64,000 nucleotides of DNA from G963666945 sp963666945 (lineage in GTDB: Bacteria; Bacteroidota; Bacteroidia; Bacteroidales; Marinifilaceae), in assembly GCA_963666945.2 (NCBI GenBank), contig CAXXRT010000031.1, positions 32,728-96,727 on the forward strand, in the 5' to 3' direction. Positions 37,752-46,478 of this stretch are shown one piece after another. The notes beneath the pieces were generated by a model that saw nothing but the letters and a program-made list of their open reading frames with translations, was not told the DNA's origin and ran no database searches. A program made the position numbers and the translations under genes. Numbering within the stretch: the stretch's first letter is position 1; each line of letters starts with the position of its first letter.

Positions 37752-39215
37752 ATGAAGACAATAAATAAAATATTGATATTGCTTCTTGCTTCAGTTATGA
37801 TTCTTTCATGTACTAAAGATTTTGAAGTTGTGAATACCAACCCTAATTATCCTGAGAATGCTAGTCCTGATCTTCTTCTGGTAAATATTTTAAGACAATC
37901 AGCTTACTCTCTCTCTGAGCAGGCTTTTGAAAGGGCAGGTGCTTCTGCTCATTATATTGCAAAATTTGATTATAATGATTTTGAGCGGTTTCAATGGGAT
38001 AGTAACAATACTTATTGGAAAACTCTTTATAGTCTATTACGTGATATAGAGTTGATGAATAACCTAGAGAAGACGAATGATTCTTATAAAGCAATTGGAT
38101 TAACAATGAAAGCCTGGATAGGTTCTCAGTTAACGGATCTTTGGGGTAATGTTCCATTTTATGAGGCAATACAGGGTAAAAGGGAAGCGAACTTTACCCC
38201 TGCTTACAATACTCAGGAAGAAATTTATACAGGAACAAACGGAATTATTGAAAGTCTTAAGCAAGCTAGTGAATTATTTAAATCATCTACAGCCCAGGTT
38301 AACGGAGACATTATCTTTAACGGGGATCTTGATAAATGGCAGAAATTTGCAAACTCTTTACGTTTGAGATATTTACTGAGAATTTCAGCTAAGAAGAATG
38401 TTGCAGCAGAGATGCAGGCTATTGTTGACAATGAGCAGATAATGGAAGGTAATGGTGATAATGCTGTAATGGAATCACTTGCTGCCAAGCCTAATCAAAG
38501 TTATCCTTCAATGGTTCGTCTGGGGGATTATAACCTTTGGTTGATGACTAATACTATGGATTCAATTATGCATAAGCTTAACGACCCTCGTATGTCAACC
38601 TTCTTCGACGCTGCTTATATTGATGATTCAAATAATCCGGTTTACGCTGGTTTCCCTGTTGGTATAACAGATGGAACAGAGCAGGCAATGGGTATTGACC
38701 AGGATAGGATGTCACGTCTTGACCGTTCAATGTTTTACGATACGAAAGATGCATTCGATTATGTGTTAATGAATTACTCAGAGGTTGAGTTTATTATTGC
38801 TGAGGCTGCAAAGAAAGGATTAATCTCTGGAGGAGATGCAGAGGCTGAGACCCATTACGAAAGGGGAATAAATGCTTCCTTGGAATATTATAATGTAGTT
38901 TTTCCAAATTATCTTTTAGAGGTTGAGGTTCAGTATAATTCTGCTAATGCCTTGAATCAGATTCTTACCCAGAAATGGCTGGCTAACTTTATGGTAGGTT
39001 TTGAAGGTTGGCTCGATTTTAAACGAACAGGTTATCCTATGCAAAAGCCAAATATTGATAATGTTAACGTGGTAGGAGGAAATGCATTAATTCCTTCGAG
39101 ATATTATTATCCTGCAGATGAACAGTTAAATAATAAAGATAATTATCAGTCGGCTTTGCAGATAATGGGTGGCAGTGATAACTTGAACTTTCCTAATTGG
39201 TGGGAAAATAAATAA
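37752..39215 (+). CDS. SusD/RagB family surface lipoprotein (SusD-like_2 type)
   Basis: The 487-residue lipoprotein has a lipobox in VMILSCTKDF (Cys after 19 residues) and begins its mature part with NTNPNYPENASPDLLL. The interior shows the SusD-2 group segment LTDLWGNVPFYEAIQGK and a helical tetratricopeptide-like N-terminal half, ending NLNFPNWWENK. It caps the SusC barrel and binds the ligand outside the cell. It is in the same operon as the PHP phosphodiesterase. Confidence 0.92.
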   Translation: MKTINKILILLLASVMILSCTKDFEVVNTNPNYPENASPDLLLVNILRQSAYSLSEQAFERAGASAHYIAKFDYNDFERFQWDSNNTYWKTLYSLLRDIELMNNLEKTNDSYKAIGLTMKAWIGSQLTDLWGNVPFYEAIQGKREANFTPAYNTQEEIYTGTNGIIESLKQASELFKSSTAQVNGDIIFNGDLDKWQKFANSLRLRYLLRISAKKNVAAEMQAIVDNEQIMEGNGDNAVMESLAAKPNQSYPSMVRLGDYNLWLMTNTMDSIMHKLNDPRMSTFFDAAYIDDSNNPVYAGFPVGITDGTEQAMGIDQDRMSRLDRSMFYDTKDAFDYVLMNYSEVEFIIAEAAKKGLISGGDAEAETHYERGINASLEYYNVVFPNYLLEVEVQYNSANALNQILTQKWLANFMVGFEGWLDFKRTGYPMQKPNIDNVNVVGGNALIPSRYYYPADEQLNNKDNYQSALQIMGGSDNLNFPNWWENK

Positions 39216-39240
39216 ACACTTCAGAAAAATATTATAAAAG

Positions 39241-40335
39241 ATGAAAAGATATTTTTTAATACTGCTTCTTTCGGTTATATACTATTCTTTATTTGCACAA
39301 GATGTAAATAATACCCAACTACCTCATATGAAAAGAAGTTCCGTTAGGAGAGAAATTAATATTCCTGATATAATGGGGTATAAAACTCTAAAATGTGATT
39401 TTCATATTCATACAGTTTTTTCGGATGGGATGGTGTGGCCCACGGTCAGAGTTGATGAGGCATGGGAGGAGGGCCTGGATGCAATAGCCATCACTGACCA
39501 TATAGAGTATAGACCACATAAGCAATTTGTAAAAGGAGATCATAATGCTTCTTATGAGATTGCACTACCCAGAGCAAATGAGAAGAATATAATTCTTATT
39601 AAGGCCGGAGAAGTAACACGTGATATGGCTCCAGGGCATTTCAACGGTTTGTTTATTAAGGATGTAAATAAACTTGATACACACAATCCAATAGATGCTC
39701 TTCAAGCTATTGTTGATCAGGGGGGATTCGTTATATGGAATCATCCAGGCTGGCTGGCTCAGCAACCTGATACGACTAAATGGTATGATATCCATCATGA
39801 AATGTACAAGAAGGGGTTGATTCACGGTATTGAAGTTTTCAATGAAAAAGAGTGGTATCCAATTTCCCTTGACTGGTGCATTAATAAAAAACTAACAATG
39901 TTTGGTAATTCAGATATACACGATGTGTGTTCACACTATTACGATGTTGAGAATTCTTATCGCCCAATGACATTGGTTTTTGCTAAGGATAGATCCCAGG
40001 AAGCCATTAAGGAAGCTTTATTTGCACAGCGTACTGCCGCCTGGTTCGATGGTAAATTGGCAGGAAAGCCAGAGTTTCTTAAAGCCCTATTTAACTCCTC
40101 TGTTAGTGTAAAATCAGTAGGTAAGAATGCACAAAATTCTGAATATCTTTATGAAATATCAAACTCATCGGTTATTCCATTTGAGATTGAAAATACTAAA
40201 GGATTGAAAATAGTTGTACCTGCTGAATCAGCCATTATTGTTACTCTTAAAAATACTAGCTTAAACAATGTAAGTATTAATAATTTATTTATAGGTACTA
40301 ACAAAACTTTAAAGATGAGTATAGATTTACCATAG
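39241..40335 (+). CDS. Secreted PHP-domain phosphodiesterase (Sb-PDE-like)
   Basis: The 364-residue protein has a signal peptide (cleavage after SLFAQ). It has the PHP metal motif CDFHIHTVFSDG with His55 and His57, then AITDHIEY, AGEVTRD, NHPGW and FGNSDIHD. These give the metal ligands of a tri- or binuclear hydrolase. A beta-sandwich-like tail follows from about residue 280. The closest kin I know are organophosphate diesterases of the Sb-PDE type and CehA-like enzymes. In this context I infer that it cleaves a phosphonate ester in the periplasm to release AEP. It is the last gene before a terminator. Confidence 0.85.
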   Translation: MKRYFLILLLSVIYYSLFAQDVNNTQLPHMKRSSVRREINIPDIMGYKTLKCDFHIHTVFSDGMVWPTVRVDEAWEEGLDAIAITDHIEYRPHKQFVKGDHNASYEIALPRANEKNIILIKAGEVTRDMAPGHFNGLFIKDVNKLDTHNPIDALQAIVDQGGFVIWNHPGWLAQQPDTTKWYDIHHEMYKKGLIHGIEVFNEKEWYPISLDWCINKKLTMFGNSDIHDVCSHYYDVENSYRPMTLVFAKDRSQEAIKEALFAQRTAAWFDGKLAGKPEFLKALFNSSVSVKSVGKNAQNSEYLYEISNSSVIPFEIENTKGLKIVVPAESAIIVTLKNTSLNNVSINNLFIGTNKTLKMSIDLP

Positions 40336-40365
40336 CGGGATTTTAAGTAAATATTGATATATATA

Positions 40366-40415
40366 AGCCTTACTTCTATTTCACGACTTGAAGAGAAGTA
40401 AGGCTATTTTTTTTT
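40366..40415 (+). terminator. Terminator of the SusCD-phosphodiesterase operon
   Basis: AGCCTTACTTCT/AGAAGTAAGGCT hairpin followed by ATTTTTTTTT, 30 nt past the stop. The rest of the 343-nt gap up to phnX is AT-rich; an AATATTTG box at 40579-40586 is a possible -7 element for phnX. Confidence 0.85.
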
Positions 40416-40678
40416 ATATACCAAAATATTAATTTATAATCATTAAGAGATAATGCATTTGTTTTCAGGGAATTAGGGGCGAAGTAGCTGAGATTTGTTG
40501 ATAATATATTAATTAATAATCCTTAATAATATAATGTAAGTCCATGATCTTGAATGTTTTTAATGAAATCTTAACCGGAATATTTGCACAATCGTAATTT
40601 CTGATAATTAATCTTGTTACGTGAAATAACACTGTGAGATTGAAAAAAAGTATTATTGATTTTTAAATAAATAAAAAA

Positions 40679-41479
40679 ATGAACGTTAAAGGAATTATTT
40701 TCGATTGGGCAGGAACAGTTGTAGATTACGGTTGTATTGCTCCCACTCAGGTTTTTATTGAAGTGTTTAGAGAGAAGGGAATAGTAATTAGCATGGAGGA
40801 GGCTCGTGGCCCTATGGGTTTGGCGAAAAAGGATCATATAGCTTCACTACTAGAATTAGGGAGTGTAAAACAGCAGTGGGAAGATAAATTTGGAACTGCT
40901 CCTTCAAAGAATGATTTGAATGGACTGTACGAACAGCTCGAACCCAAATTGGCAAATATTGTAGATAAGTTTGCAGAGGTCATTCCTGGTGTTGTACATT
41001 TTTGTGAAGACATGAGAAGTATGGGTATTAAAATAGGCTCTACTACCGGTTATGTTTCCAGTATGATGGAAAAAATAATACCGCTGGCGAAAGAACAGGG
41101 ATTTTGTCCTGATTCTATTGTGTCTTCCTCAGATAAGTCTGCCGGGCGTCCTTTACCTTGGATGATATATGAGAATGCTGAAAGAATGGGGGTTTATCCA
41201 TTATCTCATATGGTGAAAATTGGTGATACCGTTGCTGATATACAGGAAGGTTTAAATGCAGGAATGTGGACTATTGGGATAACAAGAACAGGAAATGAGG
41301 TTGGTTTGAATAAGGAAGAAATAAGGTTGGCTGATGAGGATTTTGTAAGGGAAAGAATAAATATTGCAAAGCAGAAATTGGAAAAGGCCGGAGCTCATTT
41401 TGTTGCTGAAAGTGTTGCTGACTGTAGACCTATAATTGAAGAAATCAGCAAATTGATAGAGAAAAATATTCTACCTTAA
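40679..41479 (+). CDS. phnX: Phosphonoacetaldehyde hydrolase (phosphonatase)
   Basis: The 266-residue HAD-family enzyme has the nucleophile motif FDWAGTVVDYG (Asp9, with the phosphonatase-type DxAGT). The Schiff-base lysine is in GPMGLAKKDHI (Lys50). The C-terminal HAD motifs GDTVADIQEGLNAGMWTIG and SGxxxG-like STTGYVSSMM are present. It cleaves phosphonoacetaldehyde to acetaldehyde and phosphate. It is followed after 11 nt by phnW, so both steps of AEP catabolism are together. The length matches known PhnX. Confidence 0.95.
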   Translation: MNVKGIIFDWAGTVVDYGCIAPTQVFIEVFREKGIVISMEEARGPMGLAKKDHIASLLELGSVKQQWEDKFGTAPSKNDLNGLYEQLEPKLANIVDKFAEVIPGVVHFCEDMRSMGIKIGSTTGYVSSMMEKIIPLAKEQGFCPDSIVSSSDKSAGRPLPWMIYENAERMGVYPLSHMVKIGDTVADIQEGLNAGMWTIGITRTGNEVGLNKEEIRLADEDFVRERINIAKQKLEKAGAHFVAESVADCRPIIEEISKLIEKNILP

Positions 41480-41490
41480 GATATAAAAAA

Positions 41491-42609
41491 ATGAATAGAA
41501 ATATAAATGATAAACTTTTGTTTACACCCGGCCCTTTAACTACAAGCAATAGTGTAAAGGAATGTATGCTAAATGATTTGGGATCCAGAGATTTTAAATT
41601 TATTCAGGCTGTTAAGGATGTTCGCAGTAATTTATTGAGATTAGCAGGTGTCTCCCAGGAAGAGGGGTATGAAGCTATTTTGATGCAGGGAGCTGGAACC
41701 TTTGGGCTTGAGGCTGTTACCTCATGTGTATTGCCGGAGGATGGACATTTATTATTGCTGATTAATGGTGCATATGGGCATAGGATGAAAAAGATTGCTT
41801 CAGTTCATAATATAAACACAACAGAACTTATTTATAAAGAAAATGAAAGTCCTAATCCCCGAGATTTAGATGTAATACTGAGAGCCAATCCGGATATTAC
41901 GCATGTTACCATGGTTCACTGTGAGACTACTACTGGGATTTTTAATGATCTGGAAAGTATAGGACAAGTAGTAAAAAAGCATGATAAAGAATTTATTGTT
42001 GACGCAATGAGCAGTTTTGGAGCTGTTCCTGTTGATTTTAAGAAAGCCGGTATTGATTATCTTATTTCTTCTTCAAATAAATGTATAGAGGGAGTTCCGG
42101 GGTTTTCTTTTATAATAGCTAAGAAAGAATCATTGCTCAAGACAGAGGGACAATCCAGAACATTAAGTCTTGATATTTACGATCAGTGGAAAGGACTGGA
42201 ACAAACAGGGCAGTTTAGATTTACTCCTCCAACGCATACTATTCTGGCGTTTAATCAGGCTATAAAAGAATTATTTGATGAGGGTGGAGTCGTAGCCCGT
42301 GCCTCGCGTTATAAAAAGAATAATGAGTTACTTGTTCAGGGTATGCGCAATTTGGGATTTAAAGAATATCTTTCTCCCGACAAACAAGGGTATATAATAA
42401 CTTCATTTTTATATCCTGAAGATACAAACTTCGATTTCAATATATTCTACGAGATGCTTAACGGGAAAAATTTGGTTATTTATCCCGGAAAATTGACTCA
42501 GGCCGATTGTTTTAGAATTGGAAATATAGGGAAAATATATCCCGAAGATGTAGAGAGACTTGTAAATACAATAGCTGAAGTTTTGAAGGACATGAATGTG
42601 AAAATTTAA
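41491..42609 (+). CDS. phnW: 2-Aminoethylphosphonate-pyruvate transaminase
   Basis: The 372-residue PLP-dependent fold-type I enzyme starts LLFTPGPLTTS and has SDLGSRD-like NDLGSRDFKFIQAVKD. The PLP lysine is in SSSNKCIEGVPGFSF (Lys197), and the Asp that contacts the PLP ring nitrogen is in VDAMSSFGAVP. It transfers the amino group of AEP to pyruvate, giving phosphonoacetaldehyde, the PhnX substrate. It is translationally close to phnX and ends before a bidirectional terminator. Confidence 0.95.
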   Translation: MNRNINDKLLFTPGPLTTSNSVKECMLNDLGSRDFKFIQAVKDVRSNLLRLAGVSQEEGYEAILMQGAGTFGLEAVTSCVLPEDGHLLLLINGAYGHRMKKIASVHNINTTELIYKENESPNPRDLDVILRANPDITHVTMVHCETTTGIFNDLESIGQVVKKHDKEFIVDAMSSFGAVPVDFKKAGIDYLISSSNKCIEGVPGFSFIIAKKESLLKTEGQSRTLSLDIYDQWKGLEQTGQFRFTPPTHTILAFNQAIKELFDEGGVVARASRYKKNNELLVQGMRNLGFKEYLSPDKQGYIITSFLYPEDTNFDFNIFYEMLNGKNLVIYPGKLTQADCFRIGNIGKIYPEDVERLVNTIAEVLKDMNVKI

Positions 42610-42613
42610 AATA

Positions 42614-42660
42614 ATGCTATAAAAAAAATAAGACATTAAATTTTAATGTCTTATTTTTTA
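42614..42660. terminator. Bidirectional terminator between phnW and the dehydrogenase-like gene
   Basis: AATAAGACATTAAA/TTTTAATGTCTTATT hairpin with an A-run on one side and a T-run on the other, between convergent genes. Confidence 0.85.
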
Positions 42661-42667
42661 ACTTTAC

Positions 42668-43843
42668 TCATATTAAAATTTTTTCTTCTTCGTGTATTAG
42701 TATATTCGATTTTTTTAATTCCGTGAAGATATCTTCTGGCTGAAAAACTTCCTCTGGTATTAATGTACCACTTCCTTTGAATTTTCCTTCAGCTATTAGT
42801 CTGACAGCACATCCTACAGGTATTCCTACGTTTCTTGTATAGGCACGCAGTCCTTCCCATTCCTTCACTGAACCATCCGAGGCAGGGTGAGTGTGATAAA
42901 GGACATGTTCAGTCTGCTTACCATCTTTTTCACCAATTACTTCAACATGAAGGGCGTATCCATAAAGTTCAGTGTTTTTGCCTTGTTCTGAATTGATTAG
43001 ATAATTACCAATAGCATCCATAATTCCGAATTCTGTTCCATTGATTTCTACTTTTTCATTTCTCATGAAGCCGTATTCATATAGAGCTTTAACCAGACGC
43101 ATGTTTTGTTGTGGCCATGTCCCCCTGACTTCAATCAATCCTATGTCTTTATTACGGGCTTTGTAATATTGTGCCAGAGTAAAGGTCTCTGAGTGTGGGA
43201 TAATATATTGAGGATGTGTTTCATATGGTTCAGGTAATTGTATATCCCTTGGTCGTGCAAAAGGTGGAACCTGAATAAATTCTCCGTTTTCGTAAACTAT
43301 GCGACCAGGAAGTTCCGGGTTATATTCATAGGTTGTTGTTTCTGCAATAGATGCAGAAAAGGCGATTGGACGATATGCCCCATGACTTACGCGGATACTG
43401 TAGATTTTATCCATTTGGTTAGCTGCGTAAATTGCCATCATATTTGTTGTTCCCGGAGTCATTCCAAAGCCTGGAACCATGACTTTACCTTTCTCTTTAA
43501 ATATATTGTCATATTTATATTCTTCTCCAAATCCGTTCAGATTTATACCGTGACATCCTGCATTTGCTATGCATTCAGTAGTTCTGTCGTTTAATGAAAT
43601 AGTAGTGCCATCCATTACTATATCATATTCCTTCATTTTATTTATGGTTGTTTTCTTGTCATTTACATCGCAAAAACAGTAATCAACATTTGGGCTGTTT
43701 AGCCATTCAGCAACTTTTCTTGCTTCACTTTCATTATAGTCGGCAATAGTGATTTTTTCAAAGTAGCCATGTTTTACTAAATCTAATGCAGCTTCTCTTA
43801 TTATTCTTCCTGCACCACCTAATACAAATACTTTCATTTTCAT
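42668..43843 (-). CDS. Saccharopine dehydrogenase family oxidoreductase
   Basis: The 391-residue protein has a Rossmann start MKVFVLGGAGRIIREAALDL with the dinucleotide-binding GGAGR motif. It continues with the saccharopine-dehydrogenase-like C-terminal half (PGFGMTPGTTNMMAIYAA; LIEVRGTWPQQNMRLVKALYEYG; HPASDGSVKEWEG). ATG codons at 43843 and 43837 are both possible starts. Such enzymes make or break amino-acid/2-oxoacid imines using NAD(P). It is convergent with phnW and divergent from the unknown HTH-like gene. Whether it belongs to phosphonate metabolism is open. Confidence 0.8.
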   Translation of the reverse strand: MKMKVFVLGGAGRIIREAALDLVKHGYFEKITIADYNESEARKVAEWLNSPNVDYCFCDVNDKKTTINKMKEYDIVMDGTTISLNDRTTECIANAGCHGINLNGFGEEYKYDNIFKEKGKVMVPGFGMTPGTTNMMAIYAANQMDKIYSIRVSHGAYRPIAFSASIAETTTYEYNPELPGRIVYENGEFIQVPPFARPRDIQLPEPYETHPQYIIPHSETFTLAQYYKARNKDIGLIEVRGTWPQQNMRLVKALYEYGFMRNEKVEINGTEFGIMDAIGNYLINSEQGKNTELYGYALHVEVIGEKDGKQTEHVLYHTHPASDGSVKEWEGLRAYTRNVGIPVGCAVRLIAEGKFKGSGTLIPEEVFQPEDIFTELKKSNILIHEEEKILI

Positions 43844-44000
43844 TTTTTTAATAAATATTGTTGTACAAATATCTTTGAAAATAGGGTTTAATCCAATGAA
43901 TTACAGTGGGTTAATTATAATTAATATTAATTAATAATTATTCAAGTGAGGTATAGTGAGTGTATTGTTTATTAGTTGTATTTTTTATTGCTTTTTTTTG

Positions 44001-44008
44001 TAAATTTG
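44001..44008 (+). promoter_or_regulatory. Bacteroidota -7 box upstream of the HTH-like gene
   Basis: TAAATTTG matches TAnnTTTG, 67 nt upstream of the ATG at 44075. The preceding AT-rich stretch (43910-43942) is nearly self-complementary and could serve either divergent gene as an operator. Confidence 0.4.
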
Positions 44009-44074
44009 AGTGGGTTAGATAAATAAAATATGATTTTAATTATATTTTGATGTTAAAGAAGAAAATGTTGTTCA

Positions 44075-44977
44075 ATGAAAGAATTCTTAAAAAAGGCTAA
44101 TCAATTTCTTTTGCTAACAGAGGAGTTGCTGAATAAAAAAGGGTTTAAAAAGAAAGAAATTGCAGAAGAGTTGGATATGGCTTCTCCGGCTTTTTCAAGT
44201 TTGTACAGAACAGTTTTACCAGAACTGGCAAAGATAGATATTTCATCCGAAGATTTACATAAAGAAGTAAAGGCATGTTTTGAACTTGTGAATAATCTTT
44301 CCATGAAGAAAATAACTTCTTCTATTTCTCGAATGAATGAAATTTTGGAGAATCTAAAAAATGATAGCAAGAAACAAATACCTATTGCTAATATTTTTCA
44401 GTCTTTACAAAAACAATCTGAGTTATCTTTTGAGTATATAAAGGAAAATGTTTGTGGTTTATGGGATTGTTTTTATTATTCTTCGAACAAGGATATGGTT
44501 AAGGCAGAGCCATTATGGATACGTCCGAATTATAAGCATAAAACTATAGAGGTTCTTAAAGGGAATAAAAATAATACTCTAAGTTATTCAGGAACGGCCT
44601 ACCTTGCCGGAAGCCATACTTTGACTATTCAATTGGTTGAAACTAATGTTAAGCTGGAAGAAACTGTTATGATGTATTTAAGTATGCCTTTTGCTTCTGA
44701 TATTAATTTTATGAGAGGAATATTTCTTGCGTTAAGTTATGCGAGACAACCTATAGCAAGAAGGGTTGTATTTAAAAAAGTAGCGGATAGTTGCGATGAT
44801 CTTTTTTATAACGATATAGAAACAAAATATAACTTGCAAGATGACAATTTCGAGATTATGCAATATCTCATAGATAAATCAAGTATGATTCAAAATGTTC
44901 AGTTGCTAAATCCTACATTTGATGAGAAAGATCTACTTAAGGAAATGAAGTTGTTGAAACAATTGAATAAGGCATAA
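44075..44977 (+). CDS. Unrecognised protein with N-terminal HTH-like segment
   Basis: The 300-residue soluble protein has an early segment LLNKKGFKKKEIAEELDMASPAFSSL (about 18-43) with the pattern of an XRE-like helix-turn-helix. It is followed by a helical region and a C-terminal domain containing YSGTAYLAGSHTLTIQL and an all-hydrophobic strand pair (ETVMMYLSMPFASD, IFLALSYARQPI). The C-terminal part looks like a sensor domain, but I cannot assign it. It is divergent from the saccharopine-dehydrogenase-like gene and could regulate it or the phn genes. It ends at a strong terminator. Confidence 0.6.
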   Translation: MKEFLKKANQFLLLTEELLNKKGFKKKEIAEELDMASPAFSSLYRTVLPELAKIDISSEDLHKEVKACFELVNNLSMKKITSSISRMNEILENLKNDSKKQIPIANIFQSLQKQSELSFEYIKENVCGLWDCFYYSSNKDMVKAEPLWIRPNYKHKTIEVLKGNKNNTLSYSGTAYLAGSHTLTIQLVETNVKLEETVMMYLSMPFASDINFMRGIFLALSYARQPIARRVVFKKVADSCDDLFYNDIETKYNLQDDNFEIMQYLIDKSSMIQNVQLLNPTFDEKDLLKEMKLLKQLNKA

Positions 44978-44992
44978 AATATTACTGGACAT

Positions 44993-45027
44993 AAAAAAAG
45001 AGAAACTTGCATTAGTTTCTCTTTTTG
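44993..45027. terminator. Terminator between the HTH-like gene and tRNA-Phe
   Basis: AAAAAGAGAAACT/AGTTTCTCTTTTT hairpin with a 6-nt loop. It works for the plus-strand gene and, in the other direction, for tRNA-Phe. Confidence 0.8.
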
Positions 45028-45029
45028 GG

Positions 45030-45102
45030 TGGTGCCACCTGGAATCGAACCAGGGACACATGGATTTTCAGTCCATTGCTCTACCAACTGAGCTATGGCA
45101 CC
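45030..45102 (-). tRNA. tRNA-Phe (anticodon GAA)
   Basis: A 73-nt cloverleaf with acceptor GGTGCCA/TGGCACC, an anticodon loop reading CTGAAAA, and a TTCGATT T loop. CCA is not encoded. Confidence 0.95.
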
Positions 45103-45118
45103 GTGCTCAATTGCGATG

Positions 45119-45148
45119 CAAAAATAGTCAAAAATCTTATATTGCAAA
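45119..45148 (-). promoter_or_regulatory. Promoter of tRNA-Phe
   Basis: Minus-strand TTTG (CAAA at 45145-45148), 18-nt spacer, then TATTTTTG (CAAAAATA at 45119-45126), 16 nt from the tRNA 5' end. Confidence 0.7.
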
Positions 45149-45199
45149 ACATTTTTAAGAAAAATAGAGAGTTTTTTTACAACTCATCAGAACTTCTTT

Positions 45200-45207
45200 T
45201 AACTTTG
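45200..45207 (+). promoter_or_regulatory. -7 box of the M16 peptidase gene
   Basis: TAACTTTG matches TAnnTTTG and lies 38 nt upstream of the ATG at 45246; the -33 position has only a T-run. Confidence 0.4.
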
Positions 45208-45245
45208 CGATGTTTTAAATTAATTAATTCACTGAATACTAAAGA

Positions 45246-46472
45246 ATGACAGAAATTTACGAAATATACAACCTTGAAAACGGAATAAAACTTATTCATA
45301 AAAATACTTCCGGCAAGGTTGCTCATTGCGGTATTATTCTAAATACGGGATCTCGTGATGAGGATGAGGATGAGTGGGGAATGGCTCATTTTATTGAGCA
45401 TGTCATTTTTAAGGGAACAAAAAAAAGGAAGTCCTACCATGTTTTGTCCCGTCTGGAGGATGTGGGAGGTGATCTTAATGCATATACAACTAAGGAAGAT
45501 ACATGTATTTATGCAGCCTTCCTCGATCAGTATTATGAGAGGACTCTTGAGCTTATAAGCGATATTACCTTCAATCCTGTTTTTCCGGAAAAGGAGCTTG
45601 AAAAGGAAAAGGAAGTCATTCTTGATGAGATAAATTCATATAAGGACAGCCCATCGGAGCTTATCTTCGATGATTTTGAAGAATTGGTTTTTTGTCACGA
45701 CCCGATAGGAAGGAATATTTTAGGTTCTCCAAAGCATGTTAAGGCTTTTAAGCGATCTGATGTATTGTCTTTTATTGAGAAAAAGTACAATACCGACCAG
45801 ATGGTGATATGTTCTGTGGGTAATATCGACTTTTCTAAGCTTGTGCGCTTGGTTGAAAAGTATTTTGGTCATATAAAGACTAATATAAGGGAAGATAAAA
45901 GAGTGGCTCCTGAGATTTATGCTCCGGTTTATACGGAGGTTTTTAAAAATACATATCAGACACATTGTATGTTGGGAAATATTGCTTACGATGCCAATAA
46001 TCCCAGACGTCTTCATTTGTCGTTACTGACAAATATTCTAGGAGGACCAGGACTTAACTCAAGGCTGAATCTTAGCCTTCGTGAGAAATACGGGCTGGCT
46101 TATAATATAGAGGCAAACTATACACCATACAGCGATACGGGATTGTTCAGTGTTTATTTTGGAACTGATAGCGAGAATTTTGAGAGATGTCTTTCTATCT
46201 GTAAAAAGGAGATGGATAAGCTGAGAAACACTAAACTTGGGATAGTTCAGCTGAAAAGGGCAAAGCAGCAGATAATAGGTCAGATGGCAATATCTTCGGA
46301 GAATAACGAGAATCTGATGCTGTCTATTGGCAAGAGTCTTTTATTGTACAACAAGGTTGAAACATTGGATGAGATATATAGAAAGGTAGAAGCCCTGACT
46401 TCTGAGGATTTAATTGAAATTGCAAATGAGATTTTTGATCCTAATCAGATGACTACTCTTATTTATAAATAA
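45246..46472 (+). CDS. M16 family zinc metallopeptidase
   Basis: The 408-residue pitrilysin/MPP-like peptidase has an inverted zinc motif in GMAHFIEHVIFKGT (HxxEH), with the distal glutamate in EVILDEINSYKD about 75 residues later. The second half is the inactive partner domain (SLREKYGLAYNIEANYTPYSDTG). There is no signal peptide, so it is probably cytoplasmic. An O-methyltransferase gene follows after 6 nt; no functional link is known to me. The length fits single-unit bacterial M16 proteins. Confidence 0.92.
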   Translation: MTEIYEIYNLENGIKLIHKNTSGKVAHCGIILNTGSRDEDEDEWGMAHFIEHVIFKGTKKRKSYHVLSRLEDVGGDLNAYTTKEDTCIYAAFLDQYYERTLELISDITFNPVFPEKELEKEKEVILDEINSYKDSPSELIFDDFEELVFCHDPIGRNILGSPKHVKAFKRSDVLSFIEKKYNTDQMVICSVGNIDFSKLVRLVEKYFGHIKTNIREDKRVAPEIYAPVYTEVFKNTYQTHCMLGNIAYDANNPRRLHLSLLTNILGGPGLNSRLNLSLREKYGLAYNIEANYTPYSDTGLFSVYFGTDSENFERCLSICKKEMDKLRNTKLGIVQLKRAKQQIIGQMAISSENNENLMLSIGKSLLLYNKVETLDEIYRKVEALTSEDLIEIANEIFDPNQMTTLIYK

Positions 46473-46478
46473 CTAATT

